The position numbers were made by a program, and so were the translations under genes. From Collinsella stercoris DSM 13279 (GTDB taxonomy: Bacteria > Actinomycetota > Coriobacteriia > Coriobacteriales > Coriobacteriaceae): 64,000 nucleotides of DNA. Numbering within the stretch: position 1 is the stretch's first letter; every line of letters starts with the position of its first letter. The notes beneath the pieces are model-generated. The model did not search any database. It was not told where the DNA came from and saw nothing but the letters and a program-made list of their open reading frames with translations. Positions 17,671 to 28,193 of this stretch are shown here, one piece after another. The DNA is taken from positions 434,001 through 498,000 of the forward strand of contig NZ_CP085935.1 of NCBI RefSeq assembly GCF_020735465.1. The letters are read 5' to 3'.

Positions 17671-17747
17671 CGGGACGTGGCGCAGTCTGGTAGCGCGCCT
17701 GCTTTGGGAGCAGGATGTCGCAGGTTCGAATCCTGTCGTCCCGACCA
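17671..17747 (+). tRNA. tRNA-Pro (UGG)
   Basis: A complete cloverleaf: acceptor CGGGACG/CGTCCCG, D arm GCGC...GCGC, anticodon stem CCTGC with loop reading TTTGGGA (anticodon TGG), T arm CAGG-TTCGAAT-CCTG, discriminator A and encoded CCA. Confidence 0.95.
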
Positions 17748-17753
17748 CATAAC

Positions 17754-17827
17754 GCGGGCGTAGTTCATCGGTAGAACCTCAGCCTTCCAAGCTGATGAGG
17801 CGGGTTCGACTCCCGTCGCCCGCTCCA
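17754..17827 (+). tRNA. tRNA-Gly (UCC)
   Basis: Cloverleaf with acceptor GCGGGCG/CGCCCGC, anticodon loop CTTCCAA (anticodon TCC), T arm GCGGG-TTCGACT-CCCGT, and an encoded CCA. It is 6 bp after tRNA-Pro, so both come from one transcript. Confidence 0.95.
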
Positions 17828-17880
17828 GAATATGATAGGAGGCCGGTACCATGCGAGGTAGCGGCCTCTTTTCCTATTAA

Positions 17881-18020
17881 GAGGCGACGAGAGTCGAACC
17901 CGGTTACGGGTGCGGAGCTGAGGACATGCGAAAGCATGTTCCAGCGAAGCACGCAAGGCGCGCGAGCGCCGCAGCGGAATGAGCGTGCGACAGCACGCGG
18001 CGACTCCCGTCGCCCGGTCC
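17881..18020. other. tRNA-Gly 3'-end fragments, inverted and direct
   Basis: Just after tRNA-Gly, 17882-17902 is a reverse-complement copy of its T arm (CGGGTTCGACTC followed by TCGTCGCC), and 17999-18020 is a direct copy of the 3' end (CGACTCCCGTCGCCC then GGTCCA). Neither forms a tRNA. Such duplicated tRNA ends are typical scars of integrated elements (att sites) or of abortive tRNA duplication. No integrase gene is present. Confidence 0.6.
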
Positions 18021-18197
18021 AGTAAAACCGCAGGTCAGAGCATATATGCCACTGGCCTGTTTTCGCATTTCGTTACTCGGGATACGAAACGGGATACGGA
18101 TTTCTCCATGATTTCTGAATTAACGTGTCGCATACGGAGCGCGCTTGCAGATCCTCGGCAGCTTCGCTTGGGCCTATCGCGTTCGGCCCTCATTCCA

Positions 18198-18299
18198 TGG
18201 TTGCGGCTATCCCGCCTTTGCAGCTATCCCGTGGTTGCGGCTATTCCGCCTTTGCAGCTATCCCGTGGTTGCGGCTATCCCGCTTTTGTAGCCACTCCG
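18198..18299. repeat. Three tandem 34-bp units built of 17-bp halves
   Basis: Units start at 18198, 18232 and 18266. Each consists of two related 17-mers, TTGCGGCTATCCCGCCT and TTGCAGCTATCCCGTGG. The third copy is more diverged. It lies in the 17.83-18.79 kb gap before gdhA, which contains no supported gene. Confidence 0.75.
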
Positions 18300-18334
18300 T
18301 GTCCATGCCTGAGCCAATGGCATCCACGCGACGA

Positions 18335-18465
18335 TGTGCGAAATCAGCCGTTTGAAAACATCTCGTTCGTTTCAAACCATTGATAAAGCACATTACCAAG
18401 GCCATTTCTGTGCGTAACCAGCCTTTTGAAATAACGCGGCCGTTTCAAAAGGCGATTTACGCACA
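18335..18465. repeat. Two consecutive related long palindromes
   Basis: Palindrome 1 (18335-18392) and palindrome 2 (18409-18465) share the plan TGTGCG...TTTGAAA - about 12 nt - TTTCAAA...GCACA. In the second, TGTGCGTAA pairs with TTACGCACA and CCTTTTGAAA with TTTCAAAAGG. They look like copies of a small palindromic mobile repeat. Confidence 0.72.
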
Positions 18466-18741
18466 TTTCGAGGTAGCCGGGTCGCCTGCGGTTGCGCTCG
18501 GGGCTTCTGCGCACCGTGCTCGCCGCCTCTTCAGCCCTGCGTGACGCTCTCGACGTGAAGATGAACCGCACACCGTGCACCATGTGCGCCGCCTTTTCAG
18601 CTTCATGTCTTGCGTGCACGACCTCTGAGGACCGCCCGCCGTGCACCATGCGCCCCGCTTGTTCAGCGCCCCTGCCGATACACTCCCGAAACGAACGGGA
18701 AACCTCAGGCGCTTCTCCATAATCGCTTTATTGGAGCGTAG

Positions 18742-20142
<1,401 letters not shown>

Positions 20143-20203
20143 TTCGACGGACGCGCATGCGCGTGGTGGCGCGAGCCCGCGTGTATGGAAACTGGATAGG
20201 GAA

Positions 20204-20235
20204 GGGGTGTGCGCTGCGGCGTGCGCCCCTTTTTG
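20204..20235 (+). terminator. gdhA terminator
   Basis: GGGGTGTGCGC pairs with GCGTGCGCCCC (some G-T pairs) around a TGCG loop and is followed by TTTTT, 62 bp after the gdhA stop. Confidence 0.85.
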
Positions 20236-20262
20236 TTATCATGTTCGCCTGTGTGACCAGCT

Positions 20263-20347
<85 letters not shown>

Positions 20348-20420
20348 CTCACACGAGTACAAGGTACCAAAGGGGCCCCGGCGCCCACGTATAAGCCGGG
20401 CATGTTCTAGAGGAGGAACG

Positions 20421-21716
20421 TTGAACATCACTTCTGAGGTGAAGGACGCCAAGCTCACCGCTACGGTCACCATTCCTGCCGCCGACGTCGACGCGGTTAT
20501 CAAGAAGGCCTACAAGGAGGCCGCCAAGAAGTACCGCTTCCCGGGCTTCCGTGCCGGCAAGGCTCCGCGTCCCGTGATCGACTCCGCTCTGGGCAAGGAG
20601 GCCGTGCTCGCGCAGGCCACCAACGAGCTGATCGGCTCCAACGAGGGCAACGTCCTCAACGAGCTCGACATCGTCCCGGTCAAGGAGGGCGATTACCAGC
20701 AGATCGACCTGTGCGCCGACGGTACCGACTACACCTACACCGTCGAGTTCACCCTGCGTCCAGCCCCCGCGCTGTCCTCCTACGACGCTGTTGAGATCGA
20801 GATGCCCCCGGCGGAGGTCACCGAGGCCGAGATCGACCAGCAGGTCGACATGCTCATGGGCTACCACGCCACCTTCGAGGACGTCGAGCGCGCCGTCGAG
20901 GGCTCCGACTACGTGACCGTCGACATCAAGAACGTCAAGGGCGCCGAGGCGCTCGCTGGCGAGGGCCGCATGATCGCCATGGGTTCCGGTAACCTGCCCA
21001 AGGAGTTCGACGAGGGCCTGCTGGGCATGAACGTCGACGAGACCAAGACCATCTCCTGGACCCCCGAGGTCGAGGGTGCCGAGGAGGCCTCCGTCGAGGT
21101 CACCGTCAAGGGCGTCAAGGAGCGCAAGCTCCCCGAGCTCACCGACGAGTTCGCAAAGACCAACTTCGGCTTCGACGGCATCGACGCCATGCGCGACGCC
21201 GTCAAGCTCGAGATCGAGTCCGACAAGTCCTCCCAGCTGCCCCAGCTCAAGGAGAACCGCGCCGTCTCCAAGCTCGCCGAGCGTCTCGAGCTCGACGAGA
21301 TGGACGAGGATTACGAGCAGTCCGTGTTCCAGGAGCTCGGCCAGAACTTCCTGCAGAGCCTCTCCGCTCGCGGCATGAGCCTCGACGGCTGGCTGCAGGC
21401 CAACCGCATCAGCTCCGATGAGTTCATCTCCGACCTGCACCGTCAGGCCAACGACGTCGCCCGCGAGTCCCTCGCCCTCGACGCCCTCGCCCGCGAGCTC
21501 AAGGTCGAGGTCACTGAGGAGGACGTTGACGGCGAGTTCGAGCGCGCCGGCGTCGAGAACGTCGAGGCCTCCAAGGCTCAGTTCCTCGCCGATGGCCGCA
21601 TGCCTGCCATTCGCGATTCCATCCGTCGCTCCAAGGCTGTCGACTGGCTGGTCGAGAACGCCAAGGTCACCGAGGTGGACGAGGCCGCCCGCGCTGCCGA
21701 GGCCAAGGCTGAGTAG
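20421..21716 (+). CDS. tig: Trigger factor
   Basis: A 431-residue ribosome-associated chaperone and peptidyl-prolyl isomerase. The N-terminal domain carries a KKYRFPGFRAGKAPRPV variant of the GFRxGKxP ribosome-binding signature; a central FKBP domain spans about 155-240; the helical C-terminal arms follow. The start is TTG at 20421, supported by AGGAGG 5 nt before it. It leads the conserved tig-clpP-clpX order seen in many bacteria. Confidence 0.94.
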   Translation: MNITSEVKDAKLTATVTIPAADVDAVIKKAYKEAAKKYRFPGFRAGKAPRPVIDSALGKEAVLAQATNELIGSNEGNVLNELDIVPVKEGDYQQIDLCADGTDYTYTVEFTLRPAPALSSYDAVEIEMPPAEVTEAEIDQQVDMLMGYHATFEDVERAVEGSDYVTVDIKNVKGAEALAGEGRMIAMGSGNLPKEFDEGLLGMNVDETKTISWTPEVEGAEEASVEVTVKGVKERKLPELTDEFAKTNFGFDGIDAMRDAVKLEIESDKSSQLPQLKENRAVSKLAERLELDEMDEDYEQSVFQELGQNFLQSLSARGMSLDGWLQANRISSDEFISDLHRQANDVARESLALDALARELKVEVTEEDVDGEFERAGVENVEASKAQFLADGRMPAIRDSIRRSKAVDWLVENAKVTEVDEAARAAEAKAE

Positions 21717-21808
21717 CAGACCCTTATAACGCCGGCCGCACCTTGGGCCCTCTTCGAACGAGGTGCGCGCAAAATGGCGTATCATAAACGGCTGGTACGG
21801 CTGATGTG

Positions 21809-21856
21809 CGTACGGTGCTCCATCGCGTTTGACGGGATTGGGCACCGTACGTTTCT
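21809..21856 (+). terminator. Inverted repeat between tig and clpP
   Basis: A perfect 10-bp repeat (CGTACGGTGC at 21809-21818, complement at 21842-21851) with a 23-nt loop followed by TTTCT. It could end tig transcription or shape the clpP leader; the long loop makes a simple terminator less certain. Confidence 0.5.
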
Positions 21857-21941
21857 ATCGGGGCGCGTCAACGCCCTCGGCTGGAGCCATTTCGTGTAAC
21901 ACCCGCGTCGCACGTTCGGCGCATCATGTGAAAGGAGCCAT

Positions 21942-22562
21942 ATGATCAACCGCATCGACTCCGCGCTCGTGCCTTACGTCATCGAGCAGACCCCGCGCGG
22001 CGAGCGCAGTTACGACATTTACTCGCGCCTGCTCAACGACCGCATCGTCTTTTTGGGCGAGGAGGTAAACTCCGTCACTGCCAACCTCGTGATCGCGCAG
22101 CTGCTGCACCTTGAGAGCCAGGACGCCGAGAAGGACATCTCGCTCTACATCAACTCGCCCGGCGGCGAGGTCTATTCCGGCCTGGCGATTCTGGACACCA
22201 TGAACTACATCAAGCCCGACGTGTCCACCATCTGCGTGGGCATGGCCGCCTCCATGGCCGCCGTGCTTTTGGCCGGTGGTGCCAAGGGCAAGCGCTTCAG
22301 CCTCCCGCACTCCAAGATCATGATCCACCAGCCGAGCGGCGGCGCCCAGGGTCAGCAGACCGAGATCGAGATCGCCGCGCGTGAGATCCGCGAGACGCGC
22401 ACGACGCTCAACCAGATTTTGGCGGATGCCACGGGCAAGCCGTTCGATCAGGTCGAGCGCGACACCGAGCGCGACAACTACCTGCGCGCCGAGCAGGCGC
22501 TCGAGTACGGCCTGATCGACCGCATCGTCAGCTCCCGCAGCGATTCCGGGAGTGAGCGCTAA
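21942..22562 (+). CDS. clpP: ATP-dependent Clp protease proteolytic subunit
   Basis: A 206-residue serine protease subunit that forms the ClpP tetradecamer. Catalytic Ser104 lies in [11 protein letters not shown] and catalytic His129 in [10 protein letters not shown]; the oxyanion region [10 protein letters not shown] is present. GAAAGGAG precedes the ATG. Its stop codon overlaps the clpX start by one base, so the two are translationally coupled and work as one protease. Confidence 0.96.
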   Translation: MINRIDSALVPYVIEQTPRGERSYDIYSRLLNDRIVFLGEEVNSVTANLVIAQLLHLESQDAEKDISLYINSPGGEVYSGLAILDTMNYIKPDVSTICVGMAASMAAVLLAGGAKGKRFSLPHSKIMIHQPSGGAQGQQTEIEIAAREIRETRTTLNQILADATGKPFDQVERDTERDNYLRAEQALEYGLIDRIVSSRSDSGSER

Positions 22563-23977
22563 TGGCGGGGGAGGACTTTGGCCACACGCCCGGTGCGGAC
22601 GGCGAGGGTCCGGTCCGCTGCTCGTTCTGCGGTAAGACGCAGGATCAGGTTCGCAAGCTCGTGCGGGGTCATGACGGCATGTTCATCTGCGATGAGTGCG
22701 TCGAGGCGTGCAACGAGATCTTGGAGCAGTCATTTGCCCAGGACGAGATGATGCGCGCGTTCGGCGCCGCATATGCCGCCCAGCACGAGGGCGCCGATGA
22801 GCAGCCCGCCGAGGTCGAGGACGCGCCCGCGCCCACCATGCGCGAGACGGCCGCCAAGCTCATCACGCGCGTGCCCACGCCTCACGAGATCTACGATGCC
22901 CTGTCCCTGTACGTGATGGGCCAGGAGGACGCCAAGCGCGCCATGTCCGTGGCCGTCTACAACCATTACCGCCGCGTGCTCGAGGGCGATGACGCCGATA
23001 AGGCCCACGGCGCCCATGCCGCCTCCTTTGAGGAGGACGTGGAGCTTGCCAAGAGCAACATCCTTTTGCTCGGTCCCACGGGTACCGGTAAGACCCTGCT
23101 TGCCCAGACGCTTGCTCGCGTGCTCGAGGTCCCGTTCGCCATCGCCGATGCCACCGCGCTCACCGAGGCGGGCTACGTGGGCGAGGACGTCGAGAACATC
23201 CTGCTCAAGCTCATCAATGCCGCCGACGGCGACATCGACCGCGCGCAGATCGGCATCATCTACGTGGACGAGATCGACAAGATCGCGCGCAAGGCCGAGA
23301 ACCTCTCCATCACGCGCGACGTTTCCGGCGAGGGCGTGCAGCAGGCCCTGCTCAAGATTCTCGAGGGCACGGTCGCGAGCGTGCCGCCCACCGGCGGACG
23401 CAAGCACCCGCAGCAGGAGCTCTTACAGATCGACACCACGAACATCCTGTTCATCTGCGGTGGCGCCTTTGTTGGGCTCGACAAGATCATCTCCGACCGC
23501 GTGGGCAACCAGGGCGTCGGGTTCAACTCCGAGATCGCCGGCCCCACCTCCAAGGACGAGAACATCCTGCTCAAGCAGGTGCTGCCCGAGGATCTCAACA
23601 ACTTTGGCATGATCCCCGAGTTCATCGGCCGTACGCCGGTCATCACGCAGACCCAGGCGCTCACCGAGGACGACTTGGTGATGATCCTCACCGAGCCGCG
23701 CAACGCCGTGGTCAAGCAGTACCGCCGCATGTTCGCCATGGAGAACGTCGAGCTCGTGTTTGAGGACGAGGCCCTGCACGAGATCGCCAAGAAGGCCCTC
23801 GCCCGCAAGACGGGCGCGCGCGGTCTGCGCTCCATCTGCGAGGAGGTGCTCCAGCAGACGATGTTCGATCTGCCCAGCGAGGAGGGTGTGTCGAAGGTGG
23901 TCGTGACGGCCGCAGCCGCGCGAGGCGAGGAGCAGCCTCGCCGCGAGTATGCAATCAACCCCGTGGATCTAGACTAA
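22562..23977 (+). CDS. clpX: ClpX AAA+ unfoldase
   Basis: A 471-residue ATPase that recognises, unfolds and feeds substrates into ClpP. The N-terminal zinc-binding domain has C20, C23, C43 and C46 (CSFCGK...CDECVEAC). Walker A is [12 protein letters not shown], Walker B is IIYVDEIDK, and the ClpP-docking IGF-type loop is near [10 protein letters not shown] longer acidic linker (about residues 75-95) separates the zinc domain from the ATPase. Confidence 0.95.
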   Translation: MAGEDFGHTPGADGEGPVRCSFCGKTQDQVRKLVRGHDGMFICDECVEACNEILEQSFAQDEMMRAFGAAYAAQHEGADEQPAEVEDAPAPTMRETAAKLITRVPTPHEIYDALSLYVMGQEDAKRAMSVAVYNHYRRVLEGDDADKAHGAHAASFEEDVELAKSNILLLGPTGTGKTLLAQTLARVLEVPFAIADATALTEAGYVGEDVENILLKLINAADGDIDRAQIGIIYVDEIDKIARKAENLSITRDVSGEGVQQALLKILEGTVASVPPTGGRKHPQQELLQIDTTNILFICGGAFVGLDKIISDRVGNQGVGFNSEIAGPTSKDENILLKQVLPEDLNNFGMIPEFIGRTPVITQTQALTEDDLVMILTEPRNAVVKQYRRMFAMENVELVFEDEALHEIAKKALARKTGARGLRSICEEVLQQTMFDLPSEEGVSKVVVTAAAARGEEQPRREYAINPVDLD

Positions 23978-24043
23978 CGTAATGTGCTATGTGCCGCTGG
24001 GCGCCTATGGATGCCCGGCGGCATGCTGAAAGTGGTTGTGTTC

Positions 24044-24766
24044 ATGAGTGCCCCCAAGTACCTGCAGATCGAGAATCAGCTGAGGGCTGAGATCGAACAT
24101 GGTGACTTTGAACCTGGAGAACGGTTTTACAGCAATAGCGATCTGATCGAGCGCTTCGGAGCCAGTTCCATCACGGTCATCCGTGCGCTCAACGATCTTG
24201 CGGCGGAGGGGTTCTTGGTTCGGCACCAGGGTAAGGGCACGTTCGTGAGCCGGTCCCGCCGCCGCCGACCCGTGCTCATCAGCGAGGTCGAGAAATTCGA
24301 TGGGGAGGGGACTCGTGAGAAAACCGAGGTTTTGGGCCTGGAGTTTTTCGAGGACGTCCGCCGTGAACCCGTTATCGTCGACCGTCTGCAGCTCGCCGGG
24401 GACGCGGGCTACGGTCTGGTGACCCGTTTGCGTTCCTGGGAGGGCGTCTCCTATCAGCTGCAGCTTTCGTACATCCCGGCGCGTTTTCTCAAGCGCGATG
24501 TCGACCCGTCATACTATGAGTCCGTGTACTACCGTTTTGCCGAAGATCTCGGCCTGCATCTATCGCGTGAGGCATCTGAGGAACGGGTTCGAGGGTTGCT
24601 CGATCCACCGGTCTTCGTCAGCGAGCGCCTGGGCCTTCCATCCGGGGTTCCCTGTATACAGCGCGAGCGCACCACCAGTCTGATGGACGGTTCGGTTGCC
24701 GAGTATATAGTTATGTATAAGCGCTTGGATTATTTCGAGCTCAAGATAGAGGAACAGGCTCGCTAA
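24044..24766 (+). CDS. GntR-family regulator with UTRA domain
   Basis: A 240-residue regulator: N-terminal GntR winged helix (YLQIENQLRAEIEHGDFEPGERFYS, then ERFGASSITVIRALNDLAAEGFLVRHQGKGTFV), then a UTRA effector-binding domain (about 85-235) that senses a sugar phosphate or similar ligand. It is convergent with the sulfatase of the mannose-type PTS operon and is its likely regulator; a 22-bp palindrome upstream of that operon (28172-28193) is a candidate target. The start is uncertain: ATG 24044 was chosen by domain length, though 24023 is possible; neither has a strong ribosome site. An internal CTGTATACAG palindrome (24652-24661) resembles the operator core. Confidence 0.85.
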   Translation: MSAPKYLQIENQLRAEIEHGDFEPGERFYSNSDLIERFGASSITVIRALNDLAAEGFLVRHQGKGTFVSRSRRRRPVLISEVEKFDGEGTREKTEVLGLEFFEDVRREPVIVDRLQLAGDAGYGLVTRLRSWEGVSYQLQLSYIPARFLKRDVDPSYYESVYYRFAEDLGLHLSREASEERVRGLLDPPVFVSERLGLPSGVPCIQRERTTSLMDGSVAEYIVMYKRLDYFELKIEEQAR

Positions 24767-24797
24767 CGCTTTGCTCGCTATTGAACAAAGAGATGAC

Positions 24798-24834
24798 GCG
24801 GGGCCGATGTGGATGTCTTCCGTATCGGCCCCGC
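24798..24834. terminator. Hairpin between convergent gntR and sulfatase genes
   Basis: A perfect 11-bp stem (GCGGGGCCGAT at 24798-24808, complement at 24824-24834) with a 15-nt loop. Symmetric position between convergent genes suggests bidirectional termination; no long T tract. Confidence 0.65.
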
Positions 24835-24858
24835 GGTGTTTCACGTCAGTCGCGCGTT

Positions 24859-26337
24859 CTAATCCAATGGATGCTCGAGCACATTTTTGAGCGCCGCGCC
24901 GGCGACGAGTCGACCGTTCTTCACAAATCCTTCCTCACGCGGTTTGAGTTCGCGGATGAGTATGTTGCGAAGATGGTTGATTCGCTCCTGGTACGAGGTA
25001 TCGTCGATGGCGTCATGTGATTCGAACGGATCGTGTGCAAGGTCGAAGTATCGTTCGACGCCGGTTTGCGAGAACCATATGTACTTATCGGAGTCGGTCA
25101 CGATGTAATGGTGGGACTGTTCTTCCGTGAACGCATGCTCCCCGTGCACGTAGGGACGCTCGAACGGCTTTCCGTCGACACATCCTGCAAAAGATAGACC
25201 ATCGATGCCTCTTGGTGTCGGTACGCCTGCAAGATCGAGCAACGTGGGCATCACGTCCATGAGCTCCACCGTTGAAGAGCACCTATGCGCGCTCGTTGCG
25301 CGGACGTGTTTGCCAACGCGCAGGATCAAGGGGATGTGCGCTGCGCCCTCGTAAGGCAGCAGCTTGCGGAAACTCGCATGGTCGAACAGCATCTCGCCGT
25401 GGTCGGAGAGGAAGATCACGACCGTGTCCTCGAGCGAGCCGTCGCGTTTGAGCGCGTTGATGAGGCGGCCGACTTGATTGTCCACATGGGCGATGGCGGC
25501 GTAGTATCCGGCCATGGCCTGGTGACGCAACTCGGGGTCGATGCATCCATGTATGCCGGCAACGAGACGCCCGTCGCGTTCGAGCAGCTCGGTGTCATCC
25601 CAGTCCCCTTGGGCGGGCTCTCGCAGGTCTTTATCGGCATACATGTCGTAGTAGGAGTGCGGGGCATCGAAGGGTGGATGGGGACGGACGTAGCTCGCCA
25701 TGGCGAAGAACGGGCGCGTCCTGTCCCGTGTCTCCAAAAATCGCAGGGTCTCATCGGTCACCCAGTTGGTGGGGTGAAGCCGCTCTTCGAACATCCAGGG
25801 ATGATAGGTCCACGAGTTGCAGTCGGGGCCGCAGCTGTCCAGATAGGCGCGCTCGCCGAGGTTGTCGCGAAGGAAATGCAGGTAGTCGTCGTGGACATCT
25901 TGATGCATCCAATGGGGGATATCGTTTCGCTGATAGCAGCCCAGATATCCATCGTGCAGGCGCAGGGTTTCGAACCCGCATGCCAGGCGCGGCGGATGCA
26001 CGTGAAGCTTGCCCAGGCAGGCGGTCTGGTAGCCGGCATCGCGGAAGACTTGGGGCATCATGTTGTCGAAGTCCCACGTGACGCCGTCCTCATACCCCAC
26101 GCGTCCGTGATGGGCGGGCGTCTGCCCGGTAAACAGCGAGACGCGGGCGGGAATGCAGGTCGGGCATGCGCTGTAGGCATGGTCGAATAGGGTGCCCTGG
26201 CAGGCGAGCGTATCGAGGTTGGGCGTCTTAACGTCCGGATGCCCGGCAATGCCCAGGCAGTCGCCGCGCATCTGGTCGCACATGATCAGCATGACGTTTG
26301 GCCGCGAGGGGGTTTGCGGCATATCAAGGCGTGCCAT
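24859..26337 (-). CDS. Sulfatase (Cys-type), no signal peptide
   Basis: A 492-residue type I sulfatase. The formylglycine site is C61-I-P-A-R in SACPTCIPARVSLFTG, so it needs conversion of Cys61 by the anaerobic maturase encoded at 35811-36899. The first metal-binding aspartate is in LIMCDQMRGD and the later DHGEMLFDH supplies other metal ligands. There is no signal peptide or lipobox, so the enzyme should act in the cytoplasm. AAAGGAG lies 5 nt before the ATG. It is last in a minus-strand operon with PTS IIC and IID genes, suggesting its substrate is a sulfated sugar imported and phosphorylated by that PTS. Confidence 0.92.
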   Translation of the reverse strand: MARLDMPQTPSRPNVMLIMCDQMRGDCLGIAGHPDVKTPNLDTLACQGTLFDHAYSACPTCIPARVSLFTGQTPAHHGRVGYEDGVTWDFDNMMPQVFRDAGYQTACLGKLHVHPPRLACGFETLRLHDGYLGCYQRNDIPHWMHQDVHDDYLHFLRDNLGERAYLDSCGPDCNSWTYHPWMFEERLHPTNWVTDETLRFLETRDRTRPFFAMASYVRPHPPFDAPHSYYDMYADKDLREPAQGDWDDTELLERDGRLVAGIHGCIDPELRHQAMAGYYAAIAHVDNQVGRLINALKRDGSLEDTVVIFLSDHGEMLFDHASFRKLLPYEGAAHIPLILRVGKHVRATSAHRCSSTVELMDVMPTLLDLAGVPTPRGIDGLSFAGCVDGKPFERPYVHGEHAFTEEQSHHYIVTDSDKYIWFSQTGVERYFDLAHDPFESHDAIDDTSYQERINHLRNILIRELKPREEGFVKNGRLVAGAALKNVLEHPLD

Positions 26338-26423
26338 GTTGCTCCTTTGGCTCGAGCTTTTGAGAAACGGGTGCCCCGGCGTGCGGTTGCACGGCCGGGG
26401 CGGGGAGATGGAAAAAAGAGTGG

Positions 26424-27281
26424 TTATCCCTTTGCGATGATGCCGAGGGCGGAGAGCGCCACGGCGCAGATGAGCGTGATGAAGATCATCTTGGTCGACG
26501 TCATGCCCTTCTTGCCCAGGCCCCAGTAGATAAGGGCCACGATGCCTGCGGGCAGCAGACCGGGAAGCACCGTGTTGAGCGTGTTCTGCAGGTTGATCGA
26601 CGCACCCGCGATAGAGGGGTTGACGGTGAAGATCACGTTGATGTTGGAGGCGATAAGCGAGCCGACCATGTAGATGCCCAGGACGCTGGCCGAGGCGGTG
26701 ATAGCCGAGAGCTTGTCCTTCATTGTGGTCACCAGCGACGCGCCGGTCTGGTAGGCGAAGCTCGTTTCCCAATAGCGCAGGATGCCGGTGAGGATGCACT
26801 CGACGGACCACAGGATGATGCCCAGCGGGTTGCCCGCCACGGCGAGCGATGCCGCCAGGGCACCGAGGATGGTGGGGAGCAGCGATCCGAAGATGGCGTC
26901 GCCCACGCTCGCCATGGGACCCATCAGGCTCGTTTTGATGCCGGCAACGGCGGGTTCGCTATCGGTCCCGCCTTCCTCCTGCAGGGCCACATCCAGGCCG
27001 ATGATGATGTTGTTGAGGAAGTTCGAGGTGTTGAAGAACTGGTTCTCGGTGCGCATCATACGCTTGAGCTCGGGCGTGTTGTCGCCGTACATGCGGCGCA
27101 TGAGCGGCAGCATTGTGAACAGGTACCCCGAGCCCTGCATGCGCTCGTAGTTCCAGCCAAGCTGGAAGCCGAACACGCTGCGACGGCTGATCTGACGAAG
27201 GTCCTTTTTGGTAACGGTGTAGCGCTTCTCGGGCGCGACCTCGGTGGCGGGAGAGGCCATGGTTGCGGAATTAGAGCTCAT
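26424..27281 (-). CDS. PTS mannose/GalNAc-family IID component
   Basis: A 285-residue EIID of the mannose-fructose-sorbose superfamily. Typical features are the N-terminal ITKKDLRQISRRSVFGFQLGWNYERMQ-type helix (in pieces) and the GIKTSLMGPMASVGDAIFGS loop. EIID forms the membrane transporter with EIIC. The coding start overlaps the end of EIIC by about 11 bp; ATG 27281 is preferred because GAGG lies 9 nt upstream. The sulfatase start is 86 bp downstream. Confidence 0.9.
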   Translation of the reverse strand: MSSNSATMASPATEVAPEKRYTVTKKDLRQISRRSVFGFQLGWNYERMQGSGYLFTMLPLMRRMYGDNTPELKRMMRTENQFFNTSNFLNNIIIGLDVALQEEGGTDSEPAVAGIKTSLMGPMASVGDAIFGSLLPTILGALAASLAVAGNPLGIILWSVECILTGILRYWETSFAYQTGASLVTTMKDKLSAITASASVLGIYMVGSLIASNINVIFTVNPSIAGASINLQNTLNTVLPGLLPAGIVALIYWGLGKKGMTSTKMIFITLICAVALSALGIIAKG

Positions 27282-28140
27282 CTTCATCATCCTCACTGGC
27301 GAATGGATCGGGACTTGCGGCTTTGACGGCGTTCGTCTTGTAGTGGCTCACGGCCACGAAAACACCTACGAGGGCGATGCCGAGCATGGGCAGGCCGATG
27401 AAGTTGCCCGTGAAGCCGTCGACGGAGGTGGCGACGGCGCCGCCGATGGCCTTGACGTTGTTGAACAGATAGTTGAACAGGATGGTCACCACGAAGCCGA
27501 GGATGAGGTAGTGCCAGTTCTCCCTGACGGGAAGATAGCGCAGGAGGATGGCGAAGCCGACGGCGGGCAGGACCGCGCCCGCAACGGTCAGGCCGGTGCC
27601 GAGCCATGCCAAGGGTCCGTTGAGAAGGGCCATGAGCTGGTTGACCACGCCCTGACCGAAGCCCAGCGCGAGTCCGACGGGAAGCGCGCGGGAAAGGGCC
27701 CAGGGGACGATTCCATACAGATAGTTGCGTTCGATACCCTTGTAATCGTCATTCTCGATCATGGCGTCGATGCGATGCTGGAAGAAGGTGTTGCAGAAAC
27801 GCCCCAGTACATCCACGGTGGTGAGGATGGCCGCAACGGGAACGGCGATCGCGGCGAGCGCCTGCGTGGGCTCCATATCCAGTGCGACGGAGAATGCGGT
27901 CGCGATGACGGCGCCGCTGTTTGCATCGATGTGGCTTGAGCCGCCGAAGGTCCCGATGCCCAGAACCGTGAGCTGCATGCTGCCACCGATGAAAAGTCCG
28001 GTAACCGGGTCTCCCATGATGATGCCGGCCATCATGCCCACGAATACGGGCTGGTTTGCCGTCTGCCACCAATTCTGGCCGCATACCACGGTGAATGCGG
28101 CCAAGAGGGACAGCAGGATGATTTGCGCGATTCCAATCAT
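27271..28140 (-). CDS. PTS mannose/GalNAc-family IIC component
   Basis: A 289-residue EIIC with the GDPVTGLFIGGSMQLTVLGIGTFGGSSHID signature split across two helices and about eight hydrophobic segments. It forms the sugar channel with EIID. AAAGGAAG is 5 nt ahead of the ATG. The cytoplasmic IIA and IIB components that must phosphorylate the sugar are not encoded nearby, so they must be borrowed from elsewhere. A 22-bp palindrome sits 32 bp upstream of the start. Confidence 0.9.
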   Translation of the reverse strand: MIGIAQIILLSLLAAFTVVCGQNWWQTANQPVFVGMMAGIIMGDPVTGLFIGGSMQLTVLGIGTFGGSSHIDANSGAVIATAFSVALDMEPTQALAAIAVPVAAILTTVDVLGRFCNTFFQHRIDAMIENDDYKGIERNYLYGIVPWALSRALPVGLALGFGQGVVNQLMALLNGPLAWLGTGLTVAGAVLPAVGFAILLRYLPVRENWHYLILGFVVTILFNYLFNNVKAIGGAVATSVDGFTGNFIGLPMLGIALVGVFVAVSHYKTNAVKAASPDPFASEDDEDEL

Positions 28141-28171
28141 GCGTCTTCCTTTCTGTGCACTGCCGTCTAAC

Positions 28172-28193
28172 ACTGTATAAATATATATACAGT
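28172..28193. promoter_or_regulatory. 22-bp operator-like palindrome before the mannose-type PTS operon
   Basis: ACTGTATA - AATATA - TATACAGT, with 10 of 11 base pairs symmetric. AT-rich palindromes of this kind are typical GntR/UTRA operators. It lies just upstream of the EIIC ribosome site, where a bound repressor would block the operon. Confidence 0.65.

Noticed and set aside
17999..18020. A third tRNA gene after tRNA-Gly
   Set aside because: Only the T arm and 3' end are present; no anticodon arm can be folded.
20349..21845. Long minus-strand frame opposite trigger factor
   Set aside because: Leu/Gly/Val-rich shadow of a strongly codon-biased gene.
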